A DNA stretch of 64,000 bases from positions 415,978-479,977 of the forward strand of contig JAGPYM010000029.1 of the NCBI GenBank assembly GCA_020736575.1, in the 5' to 3' direction. Below, piece after piece: positions 33,327-45,703 of the stretch. Source of the stretch: Thelonectria olida (Eukaryota > Ascomycota > Sordariomycetes > Hypocreales > Nectriaceae). The position numbers and the translations under genes are program-made. Below the pieces are notes generated by a model. The model was not told where the DNA came from. It was given only the letters and a program-made list of their open reading frames with translations, and did no database searches. Every line of letters starts with the position of its first letter. Within the stretch, counting starts at the first letter, position 1.

Positions 33327-35448
33327 ATGAGGAACTCTCACACTTCCCCATTCATTTCAAGCATGATCGGCCGACTCCAGGAACCAACCGCACGGAAACC
33401 TCGCAAGGGCACCCGGTCCTGCACCGAGTGTCGCCGGCGAAAAGTCGCCTGCTCGTGGAGTTCAGAGCTCGTCTCTATATGCCGAAGATGCGAGGAGCGA
33501 GGGTCAGAATGCATTCCTCAGGTCTCCTCATCACCTTCAACATCCAAGCCGCCGTCCGCCACCCGCGACCGCGTCAAACGTCTCGAGCAGCACGTCGTCA
33601 GTCTTACCAAAGCTGTTCGCACCCTCGAGGCAAAGTTGGGGTACCAAGCCACAAGCGCTGGAGCCTCGCCCATGATCATTCAAGAAGACGTCTCCGGCTC
33701 GGATGCAATCTCAGACAATGATTTTGAAGTCTCAGATGGTGCTGCCATACAGCCGCCCCCGTACCTCAATTCGCTGTTTGACAACAATTTTATTAGCTAC
33801 CACCATCATGACACCGGAAATGGTGCATCTTTGCCCAACGACAAGGCTTTGGTCCGTCTCTCCGATGTGGCCAGAGCTACTCTGCAACCACTCATTCCCC
33901 CCAAGGATAGCATATGCGCATTGGCGAGTCATGCCTCAGAATGGCTGCTGCTGCTCCAGATCCTCTTCCCACTAGACCTCGTCAATACATCCGGCGACGA
34001 CATCGTATTGCAATACGAAGACATGAAACAACCATCCGTCGATCCGAATCATCTGGCTTCCTGGCTCATATCAGTTGCGCTCGCAACCGAACAGATGCCG
34101 AGAGGAACTCCTAGCCCTAGTCTCATGCCCAACTGCAATTGGCCAGACAATACTCCTCGATTTTCCGACGCTGTGGTTGAGGCTGTAGAAAGAGTTATAG
34201 TGGCTCAAGAGCGACTTTCGGGAACTGTGCAAGGTATTGAAACTGCTTTATCCCTCATTCGATTGTAAGCATGCTCGTCTTCCAGTGTTACGATTTGCGC
34301 TAAGTTTTAATCCGTCTGAATGCAGTCACTCTGCTCGAGGTAACTTCCTCAAAGCTTGGCTGCAATTACGTCGTGTCCTAGCCTTTGCTGAACTTCTTGG
34401 TTTGCACCGTGCAGCAGATGGACATAAAGCGGCCTTGTGGGATTGTTTGTGCTCACTAGAGAAGCTCAATTTCATGATGTTCTCATTCCCAGCAACTCTC
34501 AGACATGACCGCGGAAAGCCAAAGCCTGGAGGCACCGGTGGGAAGCAACCATCGGCTCCATACATTTCTCGACTCTCAAACATCGCCATTGAGCTCGAGG
34601 ATATCAACGCTGCGCAAGGTGGTTCCTTGTCCGAGTCTGAAATCTATGAGACAGTCTCCAGACTGGATGGCAATCTGCGCGAACTGGCCTCTTCAAGTCC
34701 TGAGTGGTGGTCGGAGCATCAGCAGCTACAAGTGCCTGCTCTCCTGATGCAGCACGTCCACCACTACATTGCTATGCGGGTGCATCTGCCGCTGAGTCTC
34801 CGGTCAGCTGTATCTCCGCAGACGACATACAGTCGTGGGGCTTGTACCGAGGCATGTTCGGGCTTAATAAGGATATATTTGAGACTCCGCTCCCTACCGT
34901 CGAGCGGTGTTCCCATCTGGCAGCTCCTTGACCTACAAGCCTTCACAGCTGTAGTGGTTTTGCTTCTCATTGACTTCGGCTCGATTTCAGCAGGGCATTT
35001 TTGCTTGGCTGGTAGTTCGTCGCTACGAGCAAAGGCCTTGGCCGAAGAGGTTGTCGAAGCGATGCATTCCAAGCAGGACCAATCTAATTCGAACTATGCC
35101 AAGCAAGCCATCTCAACAATTCGCACCCTCCTTGAACTCTTCGACGAGAAAAAGGCAACGCACACAGACGCGAAGTTGAGCGTGAAAGTCCCCTTGCTAG
35201 GCAAAGTCCATGTTCGGCGAAGAGAGCAGAACCCATCCAACATCGATAGCAATGTCTCCCAGATAGTCAGCGGGTCAACGCCAGCAACTTCCCTGGCCTC
35301 TACTCGCGTACCATCCCAAGATGCAGCATCCTGGGGGTCGCCATCTTGGTCCATTGATGAAGATTCCAATAGGATCTTGTATGAAGCCATAATGGAGGAT
35401 TGGCCTGTGTATGACTGGAATAGCAATCCCACGTTCGATTTCAATTGA
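33327..35448 (+). CDS. Zn2Cys6 transcription factor
   Basis: Two exons (33327-34264 and 34326-35448) give 686 residues. The zinc cluster reads CTECRRRKVACSW...CRRCEERGSEC at about residues 31-59, with all six cysteines. A coiled coil follows (RVKRLEQHVVSLTKAVRTLEAKLG). The middle region includes FLKAWLQLRRVLAFAELLGLHR after the intron, as in fungal-specific transcription factor domains. An alternative start is the ATG at 33364 (MIGRLQEP), 30 bases nearer the zinc cluster. The Mutator-like element lies immediately upstream (135 bases from the start), so it probably inserted in or near the promoter and may have altered expression. The target genes are unknown. Confidence 0.85.
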
Positions 35449-37533
35449 AAAGGCTATTGACAAGCAACTTAGGATTCTTCCAATATTGCCATAATTGTTT
35501 CTCGAGGTTGGAGTAACATGGTCTTATCAAATAGACATATAGTTGGGTGTTGCCTCGCGAGCGGGTGAAATAACACTGGGATGCGAGATGGTTAAATGGC
35601 CGTCTCCTCAACTGGGGCATGCTTATGCAAGTGCATATCATATTTGTCCTGTGCGGTCTTTCTTGAATGTTAAATAAGTCGAGATGTGTCCCTGGTCCAT
35701 TTTTGCTCTGCCATGAAGATTGCTTCTCCCGAGAGATATTTTCCAATTGACTCTTTATTATCTGTCACTTCATTATGTGAAACCAAAAGAATCTCTCAGC
35801 AGGGTCCTAAAACTTGAGATTAAATAGAGTTAGAATAAGCTTGGCGTCTCGGCCGACCCTATCCAAGACGTTATTACGTGATATCATGGGATTGCTGAGC
35901 AGCTAATATGGCCACCCGAGCACCACCAACCCTCCCCTGGACTACTCGTCCATGTACTACGCATGTCGTAAGTGAATATTCCGCTTGTCTGCCAAATTCG
36001 GGAAATTAGTGTCGGCGTGGATAGTGTGATCGCTGGTCTCATCCTGACTGTCCTCCTGCGGTTCTCCCCACCAACAATAGGCAGCGTACACCAGGATAAT
36101 AATCATCGCCAAGACGTAGCTCGAGAAAATGGCAGCAATATCACGCGAATGAACAGGCGCCTGCTCCATCATGAAGAACCGTAGTGCAATAATAATAAAC
36201 ATACAAGAGGTACTGAAGATCAAGGCAATTATAGTGACTGGTTCGGAGGGGCTATCTGCGTCGCTTGTACCACATACCTAGGAGGCTAAGACAAGAAAGT
36301 TTCCTAGAATAATAAGGGTTTTAAGGGCATTGAGGAGAACGCGAAGGGTAATAAGAGCGGTAAAGCTTTTTGCGCAACCCATGCTAGAGGATGACGCTTC
36401 AGATGAGCTTGATAATGTCCAAAAGCTTGGCAATGGGGAATCGCTGAAGCAGATTACTGCTCAGAAGACACCGGAAGGGGTAGTCAAACTGTAGATGATC
36501 GAATGAAGCTCATGGAACAATACAAAAATTAAAACATCTAAGCAGTACAACATGTATAGATTGTGCTGCCGACCTAACTATACCTGTCTCCGGAGAGTTG
36601 GGTGTCTTCACGGAAACTATAGGACGTGACGGGAGACGTCGTGACTTTTTCGAACAATCAAATATCATTGAGTAAGATGAAACCCGCAAATCAGCCTTGT
36701 TTGCTTGTCATTTCACTTACTCCATAGCACCTGCGTAAGGTTGAACTACAGCAGCGGCACGAGGCGGAGATCAAGTTTCCATCTCAGCCTCCACCACATA
36801 TTAGGAGTGCACACATTGCCATCGAGCAAATTGGCGAACTTGGCCGCAATATCCACATCTCTGCTGGCGGAATGAGCCATCCTTCCGGCGCTGATGGAGG
36901 GTGTTTTGTTGAGTGGTGTAGGCGTAGCCTTGCCTTGCCCTTCGGCGCGTCGGTCATGGTGGCAAGACTCAGTTAGACGAAATAGTAACTCGGTACTCCT
37001 TCATGGATCAATTTAAAATAAGCTACTTATTGAGAAAGAAGCATGCAATGGAGCAATTGGGGTCCGAGAACAAACTCTGTCGAAAAGCAAACAGCAAGAC
37101 AGTAAGAATGGATCGACCAAGGCGCAGTGTTTGACAGCGGCAGGGTCCTGGACAGGGAGTTCGCAGTGGCTTGTGGAGGAGGGTGAATTTAGCGCCCAAC
37201 GTTATCCCTGGCTGGGCCAACAGATCGAAGAGCAGGTCGAGGCCTGCTGCATGGAGAGATACGACCCAGGCCAATGACCCTTCATCATGGATGAAGTGGT
37301 CTGCAGAGATGCTTCCAGAGGGGCTAGGGTCAGGGGCAACGCTCCGAACGCGCACTCTACCAGCGTGGCGGTGTTCTCTGGTCGCAGCATCTAAGGCCCA
37401 TCGTCGGCGCTTAGCGAAACGGGCTGAGCGGGAGGTTCATCAACCAACACGACGAGAGTCTATATAATCCAGTGGTCACGAACATCAAATCCCCTCGTTT
37501 TCCTCAGATCATTGATAAATTACCTAAAGAAGC
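35449..37533. other. Intergenic region with short relic frames
   Basis: No complete gene is seen. On the minus strand 35957-36223 encodes 88 residues with one strong hydrophobic segment (IFSSYVLAMIIILVYAAYCWW), perhaps the tail of a decayed membrane protein. On the plus strand 36727-36960 reads as protein (HLRKVELQQRHEAEIKFPSQ, AIEQIGELGRNIHISAGG) without start or clear relatives. Both look like remnants. Confidence 0.4.
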
Positions 37534-39596
37534 ATGTCCAACACCCCGGAACAAGCGAAACCGGTTCTCCGCCTTAGGCCGAGAACGGCGACTGAGTTGA
37601 TCAGGCCTGGGCAAAAGATCAAGCAACCAGATGGGCCATGGATTGCTCATCCTGGTCTGATTGACAATGAATTCACTAGGAGATGTAAAGGTGGTAATCA
37701 TGCATCTGGTATCACCAGGGATGATCACAGAGATCTTTGGAAAACAGAAGGACAGGGAACATTGAGGGGACGCAAGCTCGAAGACCTTCAACTCAAGGCT
37801 GTCGTTGTCACAGGACCCTCGATTAACATGCAGATGTTGTTGGGGAAAACGGACCACGAAATCGCGTTGGCTATTGAGAGGCATTATGTCGGTGCTCACC
37901 AGTACGGATCTCCATCCCATATTGTTATCCCGAGCAAGACACAAGACTAATCTTACAAGTTATCTAAGACCTGGATCTCTTGAAACTCCCTATTTTGTCG
38001 ACCGCTTTGGCGCTGACTGGGGCATGAATGCTCGAGGCATCTACTATCGTCATTATTACTCTCCTGGTTGGGTCACAGCTGATCATAACCTGTGGCTGCC
38101 CTCTCTGGACGGCGTGGACTGGAACCATCATGCTGAAGAGGGTCGACGGGCCAGATCGAAAACTTTCGTCCAACATGTGCTTAGCAATGAAGAGTGGGTG
38201 AAGAGCGAGTACGCTTGGGAAGCTGACGCTTGGACTGATGTGTTTGGGTTGATGAGAGACGACCCGGCGCTTGCAGTGTGAGTTACGTGATCCTTATGTG
38301 AGCTCAGACGCTGACAACTCTAGTGATAAGCATGAGTATAATACCATTGGGCAAAAGACACACCCTGTTTCTTGCCTGTTGACCGGAGAGTCTCGTTTCA
38401 TCAAGAGAATCCCGGATGCAACGTTTGGCCTGGCGACCTTCAAGCCACGCCATTACCAGAACTGCGTCGCCGAATGGGACCTCGACCATGACCGACTAGA
38501 AGCGATGAAGCTTCCCCGTCATTGCGGTCTACTATCAGACCCACGTTGGAGTGATACAAGTCTTGTATTTCCCTTCGCTGCTTACGAGGCTAAGGGATGG
38601 AGTGGCGATTGCCGTGAGGCCCGCCGGCAAGCATGCTCAGCTGGAGCAGTCTACCTCAACATGTTGGACAGACTAGCACGGAAGCCAGGAAGATTCGGGG
38701 ACAAGAGTGGCGCCTACCAGACGGAGCAGAGTCGCAACAGTCAAGTCTTTGTTTTTACATCATTTGGGGCTCACTGGCACATCCTGGTCGGCTACAAAAG
38801 ACCAAGACTCGGATGGGAGTACGCAGGTCGTGAAGGGATGAGCGAATCGGTATACGTAAGTATTGACCACACACATTGAGCACTGAATTAACCATTCGAG
38901 ATTTAGCTTTTCCAAAGAATCTGGAGCGGCCGAGTCACGACAGAACGGAGAGCCTGGGAGCTTCTCTCTCTGGTTGATCAGATACACCTCTGGGGAGCCA
39001 CCGACTTTAGAGACTTTGTGATACGACACTTGAAGCCGTGGCACGAGTTTGGCAAGAAGTGCTATGTAAACGACGTCAAATTTATATCCCCGTGGACAAA
39101 GACATCAGTCACGGAGGATACACATCATTTCACGGCACCGGATGCTTGCGTTCAACTGCCGGAATGGACCAAGCACTTCCAAGAGGAAGCTCGACTGAAA
39201 TTGAAAGACACAGCGGGTTTTCACCTACTTCAGGCTCACATCAAGTACCGATCAGACAACCAGCCCAAGAGTGACAGATTCCCCGACATGAAGCGCTGCA
39301 CAATTGACCAATGCGGTGCTGTCGCCGGGGACCCCGGGTATCCTTTGGCGTCCATCGAGGAAGTGAAGACGCACCTTCGCGAGGTACATGGAGAAGACGA
39401 AGCCTCGATAGCTGAGGAAGTACGTTATTGGGAGGCCGGAGGCATCTTGCTGCGCTTAGGTTTCATAAGCGACGAAGGGTGTCAAATTCCGCAATTAGGT
39501 ATGGCTAAAGGGAAAAGACACCTTGAGGACTCTACGGATGGCGGGACTGGGGCTGGGGCTGGAAACAGCTCTAAGAGGAAGAAAAGAAGGCTGTAA
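37534..39596 (+). CDS. Fungal-specific conserved protein with nuclease-like E-x-K motif
   Basis: Four exons (37534-37901, 37960-38277, 38324-38855, 38907-39596) add up to 635 residues in one frame, with good donors (GTACGG, GTGAGT, GTAAGT). Notable segments are LETPYFVDRFGADWGMNARG, VFPFAAYEAKGWSGDCREAR, RQACSAGAVYLNMLDRLARK, and the C-terminal region around MKRCTIDQCGAVAGDPGYP. It ends with a basic tail (KRKKRR) that looks like a nuclear localisation signal. The AYEAKGW stretch after a beta-strand-like run, with charged residues before it, recalls the core of PD-(D/E)XK nuclease-fold proteins that are frequent in ascomycete accessory regions. A CxxxxC...H pattern (CTIDQC, HLREVHGED) near the end suggests a zinc-finger-like element. 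Function is not known. Confidence 0.72.
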
Positions 39597-40023
39597 TATA
39601 GGAAATAGCTAGCCATGCATTTTTATTGTTTTATTTTATATAAGAAACCCCCATTAATCGGGGTAAATATGACCATTAACAACCCACATATGCATTTATA
39701 AGAGGCAGAAACACATGCAACAGAAGTGACGGCACCTAACGCAGCCTTGAGTTGCCATGTCAGAGGATGAAGAGAGAAGATCAGAGGGTTTAAAGACTAT
39801 TCCAACAAGGCTTCAAGATAAATCAACAGATAAGATGGTATTCCGTTGTTGAGCACGAACTGCCAAAAAGACGAGCAATCTGGTTGAGATAAATACGCCT
39901 TCTGGATTGTTTCCCCGTCCGTTATCACCAATGGGGAAGCAAAGCAGGACTTTACTTGGAATGGAATACTGTTATTCAAGGTCTAAGCCAATCCATTCTA
40001 CTCACGTATCCGGCCCCTTTGTG
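39597..40023. other. Intergenic region between convergent genes
   Basis: About 430 bases, AT-leaning, holding the 3' ends of the preceding plus-strand gene and the following minus-strand gene. No gene seen. Confidence 0.5.
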
Positions 40024-42368
40024 TCACAGTTTCTCTAGGCCCCTTGCCATCTTTTCAACTTCCACAAACTGGTAAAAGTAATCGAGGCTCGATGGGTTCG
40101 CCAATGCTTTACTCGCCTTGATTTTGAAACCGGAGATAATCTGCTTGACGGGCAATTCGACCTTTTTATGGGTGGCAGTGATCTGGTTTGACGTGAGCGG
40201 TGCACATGGTAGACGGAATGATATAATTTGTCTTACTGGTATCTCCGGTGCTTCAAATATATACCTTGGGATATGCCTCTTGCTTAGGGCTCGGCCAATA
40301 GCGGCTTTAATCTCAGAGGTAAGTTGGCGGGTGAGACGATAGCCATCACGCATGACTAAGAAAAGAATAACAGCTTCGTCTGCGTCGTTTGGCCTTCTTT
40401 GAGCCACGCACAAGCTGTCATCGACTTCCTCAGAAAAGGTGGCATCAATAACAGAGTAAATTTCCGAGCTCCCGAAACGGACTCCAGAGGGGTTCAGTAC
40501 TCCATCAGCTCGACCCATGAAATAAATGTTTCTAGTTTGGGGATGTATCATGCACAAGTCACCGTGAGTCCAGATATGCATAAAGCGAGCGAAGTAGCTT
40601 GAGTGGTACCTCGAACCCGGTAGCGCGGGTGCCGGTGATGATGAGTCTCCCCAAAAGAAGCATGGCATGTTTGGAAAGGCTGCTGTTGCGACGAGCTCTC
40701 CCGGGGTCCCTAGTGGCACAGGGCTCCCAACATCTTCTCCAGCGGAATCGTAGATGGATATGGGAACACCTAGAGACGCGCCCTGAGTGCCACCCACGTA
40801 CACGGGAGACAAGGGGTTGCCTGTGCCAAAGCACCCTGCCTGATAATAAGATTAGAAAAAATTTCACAGACACTCCAAAGGGAGGTGGGGGAACCATCTA
40901 CTCACAATGTCTGTTCCACCGGACTTGTTTATAAGGTGTATCGATGGTGGGAACCCGATGTCATATGCCCACTCAAACAATTGGTCCGAGAGCACCATCC
41001 CGGTGGACGTGACCGTTCGGAGCGCACTGAGGTTGGCTGTATCTCTCGGGCTAATGCCGCTCTTTGCCATTTCCTGCATCCATCGTGGGCTTGTACCAAA
41101 CACAGTGACACGTTGCTGGCCAAGGATCTTAACGAGGGTTGTCCTGTCTGGTATGAAAGGCGATCCATCGTATGCTACAATCCGGGCGCCGAGGAGCATG
41201 TTGGCTATTTGGAGAACGTACATAATCCATCCTGTAGTCGTGTATTGAAAGATGACCGAGTTGGCTGACACGGAATCGTGGAGGCGTCCTTCCTTAATGA
41301 GGTTGAGAAGTACTCCTCCGACCGAATGGACGATCGGTTTCGGTGTCCCCGTTGTGCCAGAAGAGTAGCAGATGAGGAGCGGGGCATGGAAGGGAACACG
41401 AATAAAAGGTGGGCATGCATAGCCAGTAGCCAGAGAAAGAAGGGACGAGAATGTCTCGGCACCGGGAATGGCAGATACATCCGCAGGTCTCTCAAGCCGT
41501 TGCATGACAATCAGACCAGAGAGATTCTTGCACGACTTCATCCCCTCCATGAATTCGCACATCTTAGCCGTGAGGTCTGTCGTCTTTCCATTGTATACGG
41601 AAATATCGTCAAAAAATACAAGCTGAAGCGAGTTAGTCAGGGTTAACAGTGAGACAACATATGTCGTAACGTCTTGAGCTTGCCTTGGGGTCAATCTGCA
41701 CACTTCTTTGTAAGATTCCGTCAACGCCCATGTCAGTGGATGCACTGGAAAATATAGCGCCTAGCCATGCGGCCGCCAGAAATACGAGCAAAGTGTGGAT
41801 GGAGTTGGAGCCGACAACTACCACCCGATCGCCTTGTCGGATGCCGCGTGCGTGGAGGGCTGCTGCCAGACGGCCAGCATCTTCGCGCAGTGCAGCCCAC
41901 GAAAAGTGGCGCACGTGTGTATTGCCCTCACGTATCTCCGTGAAAGCAATCTTGTCGTTTTCCTTTCCAACAACCCCTTGATGGCTCGTAGGGTCGAAGG
42001 CTCCGCGGGAATAGAGTATGTTTTCGGCCCAATTGATATTGACGCCAGGGAACCAGCGAGGGACAGTATCAATGTCAGCTGACTCATCGACTACACGAGA
42101 AGGGAAGCCGGTGTAGATTATATTTGCCCAATCGAATAGCTGTGCATAGAAGGGGGCGCGATTCTTGGTGGAATATTCGTAAAGATCTTGGAATGACTGT
42201 ATATGTTAGCTTCGGGATCTCAATGACGCTGACATTGCCGGCCCGGCGCCTTCAAACCTCAAGCTGGAGACCGTGGTTCTGGTTTATAGTCTGCATAAAA
42301 CTGTACATTTGCGTCGCCTTTGGATTGCTTGGCTCCCAGAGCTTGCGTGGCATGTTCTGTCGTGTCAT
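40024..42368 (-). CDS. Acetoacetyl-CoA synthetase
   Basis: Five exons (42368-42258, 42196-41684, 41622-40906, 40839-40237, 40182-40024) join to 700 residues. The start is MTRQNMPRKLWEPSNP, followed by the family-typical FQDLYEYSTKNRAPFYAQLF and WFPGVNINWAENILY. The ATP/AMP-binding loop is ICYSSGTTGTPKPIVHSVGG, and GVRFGSSEIYSVIDATF and VELPVKQIISG are typical of this enzyme near the C-terminus. It activates acetoacetate with CoA and ATP in the cytosol. The second intron uses a GC donor (AAG|GCAAGC at 41683). The last intron is in frame (GTAAGA...CCAG), so an unspliced reading also stays open. Next to FAH-family and 2-oxo-acid dehydrogenase genes, the likely role is rescue of acetoacetate released by a catabolic pathway, which is inference. 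Confidence 0.92.
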
Positions 42369-42857
42369 CTTATTGCCATTGTTCACGTCCAGATGTACAA
42401 AACGTCAACATTGTAGCGTGTTGAGCTTTAATAAATAGCTGAAGGACGGGAATGATGATCCATTACACCAATGCCGAACGGGCCTCGGCGCTAGGTAGCC
42501 AACCCGGTCTGCTCTTAAGATCCGGCTACTTTGAGCTCCGGCGGCTGATTCTTCGGGATTTCGGTAAGCCCGGACAAGGGTGGGCCGGGACTCTAGAGAA
42601 TGCTGCCTCATCAGTTGTTACTAGCATCAATGGCGGACTACAAGACCGACCTCTGAGCGGGCGAATTGGTGTGTACGAAGCCATTTCCCAGCCAGCCAGT
42701 CGCCTTTCTGAGCGAGGACGGACCGAACAAGTACACATCTCCCTAGTTTAAACGCTTCGGGCCGGCTGTGGTGCGAGGGGGAGTTTTTTCAGAGCCAGAT
42801 CGATACGGGAGGGTTTTCAATACTAGGAAAATCATAAGTTCGGGCCCTGCTCTTCTC

Positions 42858-42971
42858 CTGGATGGGAAGAATACTAAATCATTGTTCAGGGGCGGCGTCC
42901 TTAGCCCGTCAGGGGTTCGCTTCGGTTCTGCCGAGATAGAGCTTCTTACGACTTTCTTTGCAACCTGCTAA
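42858..42971 (+). pseudogene. Fragment of a second acetoacetyl-CoA synthetase
   Basis: A short frame ends with GVLSPSGVRFGSAEIELL, clearly homologous to GVLNPSGVRFGSSEIYSV in the intact gene just upstream. It lies on the opposite strand, lacks the rest of the gene and stops at 42971. It is a leftover of an inverted duplication or of an older copy. Confidence 0.7.
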
Positions 42972-43149
42972 TGAATGTGACGCGTTGTATCAAATTCCCG
43001 TATTTCTTAACACGTCCCAATCAGTCTTGCATAAGGTAAGTGAAATTCCATGCTTCATTTTTTTTCGGTAGAGATGCAATGTTCATTATAAAGCTCCTAA
43101 AGAGAGCAAACGTTGCTAAAAATATGAATCGTCCTAATCTCATTGCTTC

Positions 43150-45120
43150 CTATTTGCCAATGTCAAATGTCATTCCCTCCGGAATCTTAAGCCACTGCAA
43201 AGTCTCTGGGTGCAGAAATTTCTGGCAGCCCTGAGCTTCTTTCCTCATAATACTTGTCTTATGCTCAGATCGTGGCTCAATGATGGCTTGGAAGTCTGCT
43301 GGTTGAATGGTAATGCCGCCGACCAAATCCTCCGGGTCGTAAGTCATCGGACGCCCATCTTGGCCTCTAGTTGGAGAAAAATCAAACCCCCAGAGGAATC
43401 GCGAGATACCCAAGAAGAGAGATCTCTCGGCAATATGGATGCCCTGACAAAGACGACGTCCTGCGCCGAAAACGAAATTATCACGCTTCGTGACGTCTCC
43501 AACTGCTGATTGATAAAGAGTCGTGTTATCGTCCTTGAAGCGATCCGGATTGAATACGCGCGGGTTTGGGGATCGCGTTTCATCCATATGAATTGACCTA
43601 ATGGTGGTGATCAGACTTATATGTTATCACCATTGCGGATTCTAATACTGACCAAACATTGTTGATGACTGTTGCTCCCTCTGGAATGCGATATCCCTGA
43701 TAGTTGTCCTCCTTGATAAGAGCATGAGGCACACCAAGAACAACTGTGGGCATCCAGCGGAGACTTTCCTTGATACAGCAGCGAATGAAAGGCAGCTGGT
43801 CATAATCTTCCATAGTAGGTAGGCGATCGTGACCAACTACACGGTCGATTTCTTCTTGTCCTCTCTTTTGGATTTCTGGCCAAATGAGTATGGCCAGGAT
43901 AAAGCCGTAGAGTGTCGAAGCGGTTGTATCTGATCCGGCTTCGAGGAGCGACCCGCTAATGTAACCTGCAGCGTCATCGGAAAACTTCTCTGTTAACTGC
44001 GCGTTGTAAATATCGTTGCAAAAGCATGGCTGTCAGTGTGGTAATATTAGTAAGAGCTCTGTTCCCGGATCATGTTGAGAATATATGAAGCACATACCAG
44101 TCCAGTGCCGTCAAGGATAGCGTTCTTCGCCCTCATCCAGTGGCCTACATATAGCTTCTTCTCAATTTTATGCAGCCGCTTTGCATAGTTGACATTTGGT
44201 GCCAGGAAATTTGGGAGCTTTTGTAGGACAGGGTACAAATCTGCTACCTGAGCACTTGAACTCCCAGATAACTCGCCCCATTTTTCAAAACACTGGGAGG
44301 AATTAGCAATGCTGCGCACAATAGAAAGTCTGCAGCGATTCAAGTACATGAAAGAGCTGTAGCAGATTTGGATCCTGGTTGCTTGTGCATCGGTAACCAA
44401 ATATCATCTGGGTAGAAAGAGAATAGGTAAAGCGTCGAATATGGAGCAAGAAGTTTTTCGGAGTGTCGAGTATCCCTGCTAAAAGAACCTTGTTCTCGAG
44501 ATCTTGGTAGGGCACATAGGTTACAGCAGCTTTGATGTTTAGCGCTTTGTGTATCATACGATGAATCATGCGCCAATTGTTGCCATATCTCTGTCATCTA
44601 TGTTAGCCCCGAGAGAGGAGCCGAAGGCTGACAATTCTTACCATGACGACAAGTCTGAGGTTGCCGCTTGCAATCCGCTGGCCGATGTACATATCAGGTC
44701 TGTCAGAGTACACGCCGCTCTTTTTATCCAAGAGGTCTTTGACGGTCTCATCAGAAGAGAGGACTACCATAGTTTTAGTGCCGAGGATGAGTGAGTATAT
44801 GGGTCTACATGGCCATTAGAAACAATGTGTACAGCTCAAAAACAGGCGTGGAATTACTCGCCCATATTGTTTCGCCCACTTCTGGAACTGTAGATGGGGC
44901 CTTTTCGTCGGCATCTGGAGGACCAATGAGACTCCAGGGATTTCAGAAGCCATTCAAGGGTTACACATACCAAGTGCAAGTTGCCAAGAAGCGGCACCGT
45001 TGGTGGACCAGGAGGGAAGCCAGGAGGCCGCTGGCCAACCTTGGTGACTCTGTACACCAGCCACAGAGTGGAAGCGATTAGGCCTAAGCCGATCAAGACG
45101 GCGTCTGACACGAGAGCCAT
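43150..45120 (-). CDS. Cytochrome P450 monooxygenase
   Basis: Seven exons (45120-44971, 44914-44862, 44804-44642, 44590-44348, 44292-44098, 44029-43653, 43597-43150) give 542 residues. The N-terminus is a membrane anchor (VLIGLGLIASTLWLVY) followed by the proline hinge PPGFPPGPPTVPLLGN. The I-helix oxygen site is EAGSDTTAS, the ExxR is in IKESLRWMP, and the heme loop is FGAGRRLCQGIHIAE with the axial Cys. The second intron uses a GC donor (TATGG|GCGAGT at 44861); a GT donor would not keep the frame. Residues such as MYIGQRIASGNLRLVVM and EKKLYVGHWM are typical of the fungal group often annotated as O-methylsterigmatocystin oxidoreductase-like. It acts at the ER membrane; the substrate is unknown. 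It is divergent to the E1beta gene, with a CCGA array between them. Confidence 0.92.
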
Positions 45121-45380
45121 TTTGTTAGTGTCTCTTAGACGGATGAGTCGCGCCACATACAAATGACTGAGAGTTTCATCATTCCTGTCTTTATACGCGA
45201 GCTATCTCTGTCTACTGCCGTGACATACATAGAGAATCCGGGGAACTTCTAGAGAGCAGGCAGATGCGGGGAAGCAGCCCCGTTGGAGCGGGCAGCCAAG
45301 TGGAGCTGAACCGCCAGCCGTCGACCCCGTTGAACCTATGAAGTTCTACATCTGGTAATGCCGATGTCAGAGCCTCATGC

Positions 45381-45417
45381 CCGAAGCCGAGGCAGAGCCC
45401 GAGCCCGAGCCCGAGAG
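45381..45417. promoter_or_regulatory. CCGA six-base-period array between P450 and E1beta
   Basis: CCGAAGCCGAGG is followed by GAGCCCGAGCCCGAGCCCGAG, that is CCGA repeated with two intervening bases. It lies in the 583-base space between two divergent genes. Similar arrays are found in other spaces of the same cluster. Confidence 0.45.
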
Positions 45418-45703
45418 AGATTTCGCACTGTCTCGCGTACTGTGAAGCCTATCAACGAGTGCGTGCCGGCCAACGCGAGGCCAAGCAGCCGCGGATCAAC
45501 TGGCCTTCTCGGCAGGTAACCCTCGCAAGCAGAGTTGTGGAATGCCGTTGAAGACCGTCACATCCTGTCACGGCCTCACGGCTGTGATCGGGGGCGCTCG
45601 TTCTAAGATCACACTGTTGACGTTGCCCGTCCGAAACTCCCTTCTTTTTTCCTCTGCCTTGTCTTGATTGCGTATTGCTACCCAATAGGTTGAAGCTTCA
45701 AGG

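Noticed and set aside
35957..36223. 88-codon membrane-like frame on the minus strand
   Set aside because: One hydrophobic segment only, no promoter or partner exons; kept as a possible relic within the intergenic note.
45452..45685. Minus-strand frame in the P450/E1beta promoter
   Set aside because: Promoter sequence without coding features.
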